From positions 682,001 through 746,000 of the forward strand of contig SADC01001288.1 of the NCBI GenBank assembly GCA_004194705.1: a stretch of DNA of 64,000 nucleotides, read 5' to 3'. Each line of letters begins with the position of its first letter. Positions within the stretch are counted from its first letter, which is position 1. This stretch comes from Ditylenchus dipsaci. Taxonomy: Eukaryota > Nematoda > Chromadorea > Rhabditida > Anguinidae. Positions 32,376 to 42,255 of this stretch are shown here, one piece after another. The notes under the pieces were generated by a model. It saw only the letters and a program-made list of their open reading frames with translations, made no database searches and had not been told where the DNA came from. The position numbers and the translations under genes were made by a program.

Positions 32376-33613
32376 TCAGTTAGCCTTCATTTGCCGTCTT
32401 CGCTCTTTGATAAGTTCGTATTTCTCCCCAGATCCCAAGTTCATATGAATATTGCAAAACCAAAGTGGTCCAAAATAACGGCACAGTCCGTGGTCCATTC
32501 CACAGCAACCAATTTCGAGATCTTGGTCGCAGATGACACATTTAAAACACTCCTTGTGAACTGAAATGGCATTTCAATATTTTGAGAATGCAAGTTTGTC
32601 ATCCTTTATGTTAAGATAAAATAATAAAAATAACAAATATTGAAATTTGTAACGCCTTTTTTAGTTCATAAAGCATTTAAAAACAGTGATACTGAAAATG
32701 TGGGTAGGATTTTCCCAAAGTATGACTACCTACGAAAATTTTCAAAAAAATATATTTTTTGGCGCTAGAAGCGAATATGGCTTTACATAGCTTTGACAAT
32801 TAGATAGTTCAAAGAGCGCCTGTTTGAATAATCAGATATTTCAAAAAGATGATACTTGGCGAATTAAGATAGTTCGCCAATCATCGATTTCGATAATAAT
32901 ATGTTTCGACAATCGGATGATTCATATTTAGTATATTTAGCTAATTTACACTTCACATTGTACCTATTTCGACAACATTTGAAGCAGCTGTTCAAGTTGA
33001 CTTAAACTTCCTAACCTCAGAAAAATTTCGGATTCTGGAAGTGGATATCCACTCAGGGAAGGAACCATGGGGTTCCTCAATCAATCTGAGTATTAATGGT
33101 CATATAAAGAAAATAGTTTATTTACCATTCAAAAAAACGCATAAGTTGAGGAGAACAGAGGGGACCAAGGTAAAAAATTTCGAAGGGCCCGCAAACACAT
33201 ATAGATAGTTATTCGGACAATATAACAGAAATTAGGCGAAGCTAACCTACCATGAAAAACACAACAAAGAGTGCCGAAGTATGTGGCAAAGTGGGCGATT
33301 GGTGAATTAGTTTTCGGTAAATCATCCGATTGTCGAAACATATCATTATCGAAATCGATGTTTGGCGAATTATCTTAATTGGTCAAGTATCATCTTTTTG
33401 AAATATCTGATTATTCAAAAAGGCGCTTTTTGAATTATCTGATTGTCAAAGCTATGTAAAAAGGTTTGTATTCGCTACTAGGGTCGATTTTTTTCATATC
33501 AACACGTAAGAAAACTTACAAATTTGTCGCTGGATTTTCACTTTAGGCTCCATGACACCAATTGCTTCATCGCAGATACCACACTCAGGCAAATTATCTC
33601 CAGGAATATGCAT
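32376..33613 (-). CDS. Small single-LIM-domain protein
   Basis: Two minus-strand exons, 33520-33613 (ATG) and 32376-32560 (TGA), give 92 residues. The spacing fits one LIM domain binding two zinc ions: CGIC at residues 11-14, then HKECFKCVIC (His-x2-Cys-x2-Cys-x2-Cys) and a closing CNIH. The tail KYELIKERRRQMKAN is basic and helical. LIM domains mediate protein-protein contacts. Which LIM family this is cannot be told, and its size makes it a LIM-only protein. The 959-bp intron holds an inverted-repeat element. Splice joins are in phase with GTAAGT and TTTCAG. Confidence 0.82.
32761..33490. mobile_element. 730-bp inverted-repeat element (family C ends)
   Basis: GGCGCTAGAAGCGAATATGG at the left mirrors GTATTCGCTACTAGGGTCGA at the right. 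Blocks TTTGACAATTAGATAGTTCA and GATTTCGATAATAATATGTT are repeated in reverse at 33310-33450. It sits wholly inside the intron of the LIM gene. Confidence 0.78.
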
Positions 33614-35019
33614 TAGACGCAAATTTTTACGTTTTCAAAATTATTTTATAATTTCAAAAAGACCAATAAAATTGCTTGAGAAGAGTCTTAAAAAGTAAAA
33701 CAAAAGAAAGCATAACAACAGAAGACTGGCCATCTTTATAAAGTTCAAAACGTGTTGAACAGCTGCTCAATAAAAATAAAAATTAAATTTCTGTTCGTCA
33801 TTAGACTGAAGAGAATAAGCACATTTTTGTTATGATCAAAAGCGTGGGCAGCTAAGTTGAGACCCAAAAACATGTTTTTACAACATTTTCAAGCTTTTTA
33901 GGTAGTAATGAGACTAGAAAAGACGGTTTCGACACCAGACCATTTTTTGGCTTGAATTTTTGTTTTATCATTTTGATTAGTAAGTGGGTGTGCGCAAGTC
34001 CATAAAAGGTCTTATTCTTCGCAAGATCTTTGACTTTTTCATGCACTTCTCTTTTTTGCTGTCAAACACTTCGTTATGCTTCAAAAATCGATACATCTGC
34101 CAAAAATCAACCGCCGAAAATTGTGTACATGTCCTGGCACTATTAATATACTTTACAGGGTGCAGCAAACAAATATTTAAATTTTTAGTAAATTTCCAAT
34201 TCTTTTAAATAATCAGTAGGCTGAAAACTCAACCATACCTCAATCATAAAGCTTAAGAATATTCAGTTACCGTGACTGTCCTATTTATACGCCTCTCCAA
34301 ACGTGACAAATGTAGCCAAATAACTTTGGGAGAAGCATGTAACCCCGCATCTCTAATTTCTGATAAACTAACAATTGATCCATTACGGTTAGAAAAAACT
34401 TGAAGAAAATTAGATTTTATGAAACAACTCCTCAATTTTTTCATAACTACAAATGTCAGGTGGCAGCTTATTGGAATCTAGAAAATCTCTAGTAGAGATG
34501 CAGAGCTACTGTAAAACAAAACGAAATTACGGAAATATTGGATCTACATGTGTCCCCGTAAAAATATGCCTTGGCCCCCTAATGTTTTTTTCGACTTTTT
34601 TTCTCAAAATTTTGCCTTGGTACCCCCTGTTGTTTAAAGGATGATGCAACTTGATGAGCCCAGAACTTTACGAAATTTGAATTCGCGCAGGACCACTCTG
34701 GTATTGACAATAATGTTTTTAAATGAGCAAAGCTTTTCCGTGCTGCAAAAAGACTTTTTTTGGCCCCCAAAGGGCTTTTTTGCTGCACATTCGGTCTGCT
34801 GCAAACAGACTTTTTTTACTCTATAAAGTGCTTATCAAGTTTCATGGTCTTTAAACATTTTTATGCGAAAACTTCTTGGTTGGTGAGGCACTGCTATACA
34901 ATAGAATAGTACCGAAAATTCAATCTTAGCTTTTTTCGGCGTACCCTGTACTTGGACTATGTATTGCAAACGATAAACATGTCCCACATCGAGGCAGACT
35001 CAGTGAATATAAAGCAGCA
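33614..35019. other. Intergenic region, no gene supported
   Basis: AT-rich. GCCTTGGTACCCCCTGTTGTT at 34613-34635 and GCCTTGGCCCCCTAATG at 34568 belong to the CCTTGGTCCCC family. GCTGCAAAAAGACTTTTTTT and GCTGCAAACAGACTTTTTTT at 34741 and 34798 form a short repeat. Several ORFs of about 60 codons overlap without splice or homology support. Confidence 0.45.
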
Positions 35020-35027
35020 TATATAAG
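35020..35027 (+). promoter_or_regulatory. TATA box
   Basis: TATATAAG lies 66 bp before the ATG of the putative secreted peptide, the spacing expected for a TATA promoter with a short leader. Confidence 0.5.
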
Positions 35028-35092
35028 TTAGGACTATGTACTGGCAATTTCATTACATTGTCTTTTTTCTAAAGCTTTTCAATTTTTTTCAA

Positions 35093-36596
35093 ATGGTAGA
35101 TATATTTTTTAAACTTGTTCTAGCTATTTTGCTTGCTATTCATTTAGTTGATGGCATGAATTGTTGTTTCAAAGGTTCTGGCAGTAGAGCTCACAAAGAA
35201 GGTATGAAAAAAAATTATGGGGCTACTCTAGTTCGAAGGGAGAAGGAAGTTTTTACCGGAGCCCAACCCTAGTAGGTCGTAACAAAAATTGCTCTTACTT
35301 TTTTTTGCTAGGCAAACTATAAACTCTAACACCGGATTCTTGATTAGCTTGGTCAATTTGCTTATAAAACTGCTGTTAAAGTGACAAAGTGACGGTCACA
35401 TTTCAAATTCCACTCACGAAAAAAATATTCGAATATTGAAAGTCAAGTATTTGCCTCGAGTGGAATCTTATTATGCGGGTTTTACAATGAGTGTCTGACT
35501 CATTATGCGCGACTTGGCGTACTTTGAACTGTAATTTTTTTGTTGATTGAAAAAAAATAAGCTAGTACCGTTTCGTAGCTGAGATTCAGAGCTTCAAAAT
35601 GAACTATTCACAATCAACATCTGATCTCAAAATTTTGAATATAAAGGCCCAGTCTGACAATAGGCATGAGTGTCAGACTCAGTGCCAGACTGGTCTTTTT
35701 TATCCAAAATTTTGAAATCACATGTCGATTGTGAATAGCTCGTTTTGAAGCCCTGAATCTTAGCTACAAAACGGTAGTAACAGAATTTTTCTCTCAATCA
35801 AGAAAAAAATTTAAGTCAAAAGTACGCCGAAATGCGCACTGAGTCCGACACCCATTGTGAAAGCACCTTTAATGGAACTCCTACACAATGTGCGCCCCAA
35901 AATTTTAGCTTGGTCCCCCCCTGTTGTTTTTCCTTGAAAAATGCCTTCGTCCCCCCTGTTGTTTTCAAGGTGATCATGGTTAAGGTGATCATGTTAAGCA
36001 TAATCACCATGACCACCATGATCACCTTCAAAACAATAGGGGGACCAAGGCATTTTTCAAGGAAAAACAACAGGGGGACCAAGCTGAAATTTTGGGGCGC
36101 ACTTTGTGTAGGACTTCCAGGACTTTAATTATAAATCATTAATTATAATTATTTAATTATAATTTCCTTTAATTATAATTTCTTACTTTGGATAGTCGGA
36201 ATAATAGTAATTTCAATAATATTACTAAAAACACTAAATACTCGGAATATTACTAAAAATACTGAATTTTAGCCAAAGTAAATATACATGTTACGGTAAA
36301 CCCTAAAAGTCCTCCTGCTCATGTATCTAATTATGGCAATTTTTGTTTGAATATCCAACTTCCTGAAAAATTACCAGAGACCGATTAAACAGATGTGTTT
36401 CTGAACATGTTAAAATCGTTAAGCAAAGAAAACCTTTTTATTGTGATTGGAATGACGATACAAAAATATATATGAAGTTAAACAGAGAAGACACAACACA
36501 GCAACAGCTTTTTCAAGCGGAGAATATGAGGAGGTCCTGGTAGAAAATGCACACATTCGAATTGATGTTGGAGGAGATAAACCAAGTGGAGCTTGA
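35093..36596 (+). CDS. Putative small secreted peptide
   Basis: Exon 1 (35093-35201) encodes a strong signal peptide, MVDIFFKLVLAILLAIHLVDG, followed by MNCCFKGSGSRAHKE and a GTATGA donor. In-phase exon 2 (36478-36596, TGA) reads RRHNTATAFSSGEYEEVLVE and then NAHIRIDVGGDKPSGA. The joined product is 75 residues, about 54 after cleavage, with one Cys-Cys pair. No family is recognised. The acceptor before exon 2 (TATATATGAAG) is poor in pyrimidines, so a missed middle exon is possible. The 1.3-kb intron contains two palindromic elements. A TATA box precedes exon 1. The first exon is more certain than the second. Confidence 0.5.
35480..35870. repeat. 390-bp palindrome
   Basis: GCGCGACTTGGCGTACTTTG and its complement near 35825 bound arms of about 165 bp. 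The loop at 35640-35700 has a tight AGTGTCAGACTCAGTGCCAG tract. It lies in the intron of the secreted-peptide gene. Confidence 0.8.
35876..36120. repeat. 240-bp palindrome of the CCTTGGTCCCC family
   Basis: GGAACTCCTACACAATGTGC is mirrored by GCACTTTGTGTAGGACTTCC. Each arm holds TTGGTCCCCCCTGTTGTTTT or its complement, around a GTGATCATGGTTAAGG centre. Same intron as the preceding palindrome. Confidence 0.85.
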
Positions 36597-36788
36597 ACCA
36601 CTGGGTCGCTGGGGAAAGCATATTGCTTTCCCCATACAGTCGACTCTTGATTTAAGCCACTGATTTTTTTGATTTTTTAACTGAGAAAATTACAATCTTT
36701 ACAAAATTTCAAGTTTTTACTTGTTCTATGCAAAAATCTGATAAAGGAAGTACTCCAGGTGCAATAAAGAAAACTTTGAGAAATGATA

Positions 36789-38015
36789 CAGGGTTCTAGT
36801 GGACTATCTGTTGCCTTTTTTGCCTTGGTCCCCCTGTTGATTTCATGATGACTTTAAGATTTGTTTCAACTTTTTTTACAAGTCATACGTTTCATATACC
36901 GAAATGTAGTCAAGGTTCTAGTCTTTCATCTGAGCTATCATACAGAGAATGTAGTTAGAGCTAAAATTGGAAAAAAATTTAACGATGCCCAATTGCATGC
37001 CATCCTACATAGGTATTTCATTTGCTTGGAATTCCAAAATTAGGGCATTTGCTGACAGTGAAGCAGTGCTGAGAATGGTTGCAATTGATTGCAACCATAA
37101 TTTTTGGACCTAGAAGTCGACCTAGAAGAACTTACTAAAAAGTAGAGTAAAACAAATAGAGTGTGCACTCAGCGAGATTTGAATCGTCGACCCTCTGCGA
37201 GGCGTATATAAAGTTTCCTCCCCCTTTAACACTTTTACATTTTTTCTAACATTTTTATTGGTCACTGCTGGCATCCGTACTGGCGTAGACATTTAAGTCG
37301 GTGCCGCTGCTAGTGCCAACTTTTAGGCTTTTACCACACTGATTCTGACTCAGGTTGAAGGTCCACTTACTCTGAGTCAGGATGGCTCCATCGAAAAAAT
37401 TCATGAATAACTGTAAATTTTTGTGGTATCATATACGAAATATCCTACAGTTGTTGACGGGTCGAACAGGTGTCAAAAATATATACTACCGTATTTTCTC
37501 TATTAAACGCCCTCTCTTCAATAAACGCCCCCTCTCTAATAAACGCCCCCCTTCAGTGACCTATATCTCAGCCCAAAAAAAAATTTTTGCAAATCTGTTT
37601 TTTGCGTTTTCTTAATTAGCACGAGTTTACCTAATTCCACTTTTCAGATTTTGGTTGAGCAGCCAAAAATCTCAAAATCGAAATAATTTTTTTCCGATTT
37701 TTTAAGGTTGAAAATAAACGCCCCGGGGCGTTTAATAGAGAAAATGCGGTATTTGTAATTATGATATGTATTTTCTTTCTATGTGAATTGTATATTGTAA
37801 GAATAAAAGCGTTTGACTAAAAATCCTCTGATTAATGTTTTAAAAATTAAACGAGCGCATCGCATTGGGGCATGCAGAAAATTTCGGTACAAAAAATGTT
37901 AATCTCAATTTTGTTAAAATCAGCAGGGGGGCCAAGACAAAAAGTGCTTAAATTTGTTAAAAATCAACCGGGGGACCAAGGCAAAAAAGGCAACAGATAG
38001 TCCACTAGAACCGAA
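36789..38015. mobile_element. 1.2-kb element with 52-bp terminal repeats
   Basis: GGTTCTAGTGGACTATCTGTTG followed by CCTTTTTTGCCTTGGTCCCC at 36789-36840 is exactly opposed at 37965-38015. Inside are a tRNA-like minus-strand B box (GACGATTCAAATCTCGCTG) near 37180 and a complete CCGTAT-family MITE. No transposase seen. Confidence 0.75.
37489..37752. mobile_element. CCGTAT-family MITE
   Basis: TACCGTATTTTCTCTATTAA and TTTAATAGAGAAAATGCGGTA face each other. Repeated AATAAACGCCCCC units follow the left end. It is nested in the 36789-38015 element. Confidence 0.85.
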
Positions 38016-38079
38016 TTGGAATTGGAATTCTATTGAAATTGGAATTTGCCTACGATACGAGCATCATGGTTTTTGTTGA

Positions 38080-38670
38080 ATTTTTTGGCGCTAGTATAGA
38101 ATACCCCCCCCCCAAATCCGACCTTTTAAAAATGCTGTAACTACCCTTGCAAACAACAAGTTTAGGCTTAGCCCATAGGCTTGGGGGTGGGCCAGCGTGC
38201 GGAAGTTTTGACTAATGAAGAGTTTGCGCACATTTTCTGGGGTCTGGGACATTAATTTGGGTACTTTTTACTAAAGTAAAAAAGTGAAAATCGTTGGGGG
38301 GTGGGGGGGTTATTCGCTACTAGCGTCGAAAATCTTAATTTGGAATCTAATATTCTTAATTTTGCATTTAATTTTTACTTCGCCTTTTTCTCTTTTATTT
38401 TCTAAGCTCTTTCCAAAAGTAGTAAAACACTGTGGCTAAATTGACCGTCATACCCAATGGTCAAAATACCCAATATACATATTGTGCAGATAATGTTCAC
38501 TAAACGCTATTATCATAATATTATTATCATAATATGCACCATCTGCTATTATCATATTAAAAGGACGTCAAAAGCCCACTAAAAGACCACTCTTGGGTAT
38601 TTTAGGTATTTGGGTATTTTGTCTTTGGGTATTTTGATCCTGCACCATTCTATACTAGGGTCAATTTTTT
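38080..38670. repeat. Family C copy with an extended right flank
   Basis: GGCGCTAGTATAGAATACC, a C-run and AACAACAAGTTTAGGCTTAG reproduce the 3562 copy through the G-run at 38303. A second end, TTCTATACTAGGGTCAATTT, lies at 38648 and mirrors the very start, so two ends of the family may be nested. Confidence 0.65.
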
Positions 38671-39069
38671 TATCCAATTTTTGTTTTTTGCTTACAAAAA
38701 CTGAAATGGGCTAAGGTACAGAATCGCTGGGTGACCAGAAATCGCCCGAAATCATCTTTTTCAGTGTTTAGTACCAAATACCATGTTTTTAGGTGATGGT
38801 CGACAAATTTTGGCCATTTTATTTGACTTTTTGCCTTGGTCCTTCGATGTAAACCGACCTGAAAGGGTACCTGGATACCCAAGAAAATGGAATTTGAACC
38901 TAATTTTAATAACTGGAGCCTCCCGCATAAAAAAACTATGGTATGCAAGCTTGCTTTATTCAACTTGAAACAACTCGAAACAAAATTTTTGTGAACAAAA
39001 GAAAAATTGGACAAAAAAATTTCCACAAAAAACCATGATTCCCGTATCCCGGGTAAATCCTAACTTCAA

Positions 39070-39190
39070 TAGATTATTTCTCAAAATTTGCATTATCACA
39101 CGAGATCGGGGAAATCACTTGGACTGGAACCGATGAGGATGCTCTACAAGAATACACCATAAAAATATTTTTTCTTGTCGTCAGAAACCC
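39070..39190 (+). other. Coding-like island, unrecognised
   Basis: A frame reading SIDYFSKFALSHEIGEITWT then GTDEDALQEYTIK has amino-acid composition typical of real protein, ahead of a possible GTACTT donor near 39198. No neighbouring exon could be joined. It may be a gene exon or a transposon remnant. Confidence 0.25.
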
Positions 39191-39371
39191 ACCTCCGGTA
39201 CTTTCCTTGTGAGTGTTTTATGCCAAATTAAATTTTGTTTATTGCTTCAAATACCCATTTCTATGCTTGTTAACCAAATAAAAGATTTATTCATGCAATA
39301 CTTTTTCGGGATTCTTCACCAACCACCATTATGCAATTCTCACAAGCCAAAATCAATTTTAAAGGTGCACG

Positions 39372-40101
39372 GCAGGGCTGCGTCGGAACCGGAAAAAAAT
39401 CGGAACGGAATTCAGATTCCGGAAAATTTTCGAGCTCCAAAAATAAGAATCAAAATTTCAAGATTTTTTGAATTCACTTTTTCATAACACACAGAACAGT
39501 GCCTTATATTACAATGCGAGGATGGGGGTTTGCTTTGGTCCCCCTGTAGTTATTTCTTTGTGGTTTTTTAGGCTCAAGCTTAGGCAAGGGCAGAGTAGCG
39601 TATGCTGGGATGGACTTGAACATGAGTCCAAGATATGTTTGAGTCCGTCCTAAGATACGCTAACCTACCCTTGGCTAAGCCAAAGGCCTGAAAATTAACA
39701 AAAAAACAGCAGGGGACCAAAGAAACCTCCAATATATGGCCCAAAACAGTTCAATCCGCATTAATATTCAAAAATGTAAGCGGTCAAGCCAAAACAACCA
39801 GGATACACCCGAACCACCAGGATGGAGCCCGAACCACTGAATACATACAAACCCCCGGAATGAGGCCTGGAGCAAATACTTTTCGGCGCCAGCAAAGGTG
39901 GCAGATGTATGACGGGAAGATAGAAAACATAGAAGATAACTTGAATTCGGGTTAACGAATACCGAGGAATAGCTAAATTTGATTCCATTGCAAGACATTT
40001 TTCGGTTTTCGGATTTCGGAACTTGACATTTCTTTCGGAATTCGGAACTCAAAAAGTATGGGATTTCGGAATTCGGATTTCGGAATTCCGACGCACCCCT
40101 G
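39372..40101. mobile_element. hAT-type non-autonomous element, 730 bp, with 8-bp target duplication
   Basis: Ends CAGGGCTGCGTCGGAA and TTCCGACGCACCCCTG are inverted repeats starting CAGGG, as in hAT elements. The 8-bp sequence GTGCACGG directly flanks both sides. Inner arms repeat GGAATTCGGATTTCGGAATT. A CCTTGGTCCCC-family palindrome is nested at about 39535-39720. The duplication is intact, so insertion was recent. Confidence 0.88.
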
Positions 40102-40272
40102 GTGCACGGCGTGTCTCGAAGTGAAAAATGTAGACTCGTGTTTTGATCACTCTAATACAAGTTTGTGTACATTAGATAGCTCTCAACACGTGCGGTTAAT
40201 TCCGAGATATAACAGGCAGTCGCTAAAGTGTTGGGTATTTTTCAAATTTCACGCAAAAAACTTTAAAGGTAT
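40102..40272 (+). other. Coding-like island next to the hAT insertion
   Basis: A frame reads CLEVKNVDSCFDHSNTSLCT then LDSSQHVRLIPRYNRQSLK. It starts right at the hAT target site behind an acceptor-like TCAATTTTAAAG on the other side of the element. If genuine, the exon was split by the insertion. No homology recognised. Confidence 0.3.
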
Positions 40273-41344
40273 ACGTCGACCCTCGATATAACGGCCTATA
40301 ACGGCTTTATGTCAATTTTTTTTTAAATTTAGCTGGTAAACTATTCTTAGAATCAAAAAATATTCTTTTTGGCAAGAGGCATGCCCTTTTCACTACACTT
40401 CTTTGTTACGACCTACTTTTGCTGTTTTTCAAAAGAAAAAGTAGGATTTCAAATAATAGGAATAAATATTGGCAACCGGACATTTACGATTTTAAAAACA
40501 TTTTGTCCGCGGACATTTACGATTTTAATCGGATTTGTCCGCTCGTATTTGTCCGCGGACATTTACGATTTTAAAAACATTTTGTCCGCGGACATTTACG
40601 ATTTTAATCGGATTTGTCCGTTTATTTTTGTCAAGGCGCATTATTATTTGTGTCACATGTATTTTCTCATTGTTTCGTTTGTTAGTTATTTTTTCTTGAA
40701 AACTGTTGGACTTTCTTCGCTCAATTCAAGACGCTATGTGCTACGCCAAGGGCCAAAATCCTGACGAAGATGAATTTGAGGATGACGATCAGGAGGATGA
40801 AGAAAACGTGTTATACCTTATGGATGATATAAATGTTATGGAAATTGTTTGATTGTAAGTTTATGTTATGAAAATAAAATGATGCCTTGTTTGTATCTGT
40901 CTTAAGTATTATATCGAAAACTAATCTGACATGTGTGAGACAAATTGTGAGCTAACTTGAAAGATGCAAAAATTAAAAAATCGTAAATGTCCGCGGACAA
41001 ATCCGATTAAAATCGTAAATGTCCGCGGACAAAATGTTTTTAAAATCGTAAATGTCCGCGGACAAAAGGTTTTTAAAATCGTAAATGTCCGCGGACAAAA
41101 TGTTTTTAAAATCGTAAATGTCCGGTTGCCTAAATATTGTAGATGGTGTAGGTGTTGAAAACAATAAAAATTGAAAATAATAATAGAAATACATTTTTGA
41201 CAAACTATTTTGCAATTAAAATCACTTGTTTTCCATGGGGGCCGTTATATCGAGGGTCTAACTCCTAATGTTTCAGTCAAATCCAATTAAATAGAGCCAA
41301 AGGGGCCGTTATATCGGAGGGCCGTCATATCGAGGGTTGACTGT
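40273..41344. mobile_element. Pogo/Tigger-like element interrupted by another transposon
   Basis: GTCGACCCTCGATATAACGG at the left and CGTCATATCGAGGGTTGACTG at the right are the typical ends. An extra internal GGCCGTTATATCGAGGGTC at 41240 suggests a duplicated end. The element at 40471-41130 is inserted in its middle. Confidence 0.75.
40471..41130. mobile_element. GGCAACCGG-ended transposon with 8-bp target duplication
   Basis: Perfect ends GGCAACCGGACATTTACG and its complement, flanked by TAAATATT on both sides. Both arms hold tandem TCCGCGGACATTTACGATTT units. The centre encodes a plus-strand tail, FLRSIQDAMCYAKGQNPDED then an acidic stretch ending DDINVMEIV, stop at 40850-40852, AATAAA at 40874. 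That looks like the C-terminus of a lost transposase. Confidence 0.85.
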
Positions 41345-41429
41345 AATACGATTTTGCTTCCCAAAAAGCTGAAATATTCCACTTAAAATTTAAAACTTAG
41401 ATATTTCAAAAAAAAATTGTTATATTATA

Positions 41430-41662
41430 TTTTTTATTAATGTAGTATCGTGTAGTCCAGAATCTCAGCTTTCCAACAAGCTATCAACTGACCAAAGGAT
41501 TTTTCGAAAAGTCGGAGGAAAAGGTCTTTGAATAAAGCTAATTTTTGAGAAAATTCAGTACACTTGAAGACTTTTTCTTCCAATTTTTGGTAACTATAGT
41601 TAGTCAACTAATAGCTTATTAGAAAGCTGAGATCCTAGACTACACGATACTAAAGAACTAAT
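41430..41662. repeat. 230-bp palindrome
   Basis: AGTATCGTGTAGTCCAGAAT and ATCCTAGACTACACGATACT are the outer arms. The inner part pairs TCAGCTTTCCAACAAGCTAT with its complement, around an AAAGGATTTTTCG loop. Noncoding. Confidence 0.75.
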
Positions 41663-42255
41663 AGTTTAAAAATGAAGAGAAAAGGCTTATCTATTGCGAA
41701 TTAAGTTTTTGGAGGCCCATTTCAGTTTTTTCGGAAAACAAGTCAATAAAATCCTTTTACGGATCAATTTTTTGTATGTAACCTTGATTATATTCAAATT
41801 TTCCCGGAATTGAAAATTTGGAATATAAAATGTTTCAGTATCAAAGCGAAAAGAACTTTTCTTTCGAACAATTTTTATGTTATTATTTTTGTAGTTTCTA
41901 TTTTTCCGGTTGCATTTTGCTTGCGTCTTTTTATCTACAACTTTAGAAAACGTTAATTTTTTTGGTCTACAGGGTGTGTCAGGGCATTTTACGATTTTTA
42001 AACAGCCGTAACGTTTTTTTGAAAAGAGATTTTCGAAATTTTTTTTTCGCCAATCGACTATTTTCGCCGACAATATTATTTTGTGAAAGATGTCAATAAC
42101 ACGATTTATGTAAAATGGGCTTTCGGTGTAAAAAAGGCTTGAGAAAGAACACGTAAAAATCATTTACCAACAAATTGCTCGTAAAATATATTGTACAGTC
42201 AAATCATTAGCGTCATAGTTAAGTTGGTCTCTTGGTATTGCACCATATATCTTCT

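Noticed and set aside
38670..39026. 118-residue minus-strand ORF
   Set aside because: No splice signals, homology or start context, and it overlaps dispersed repeat pieces.
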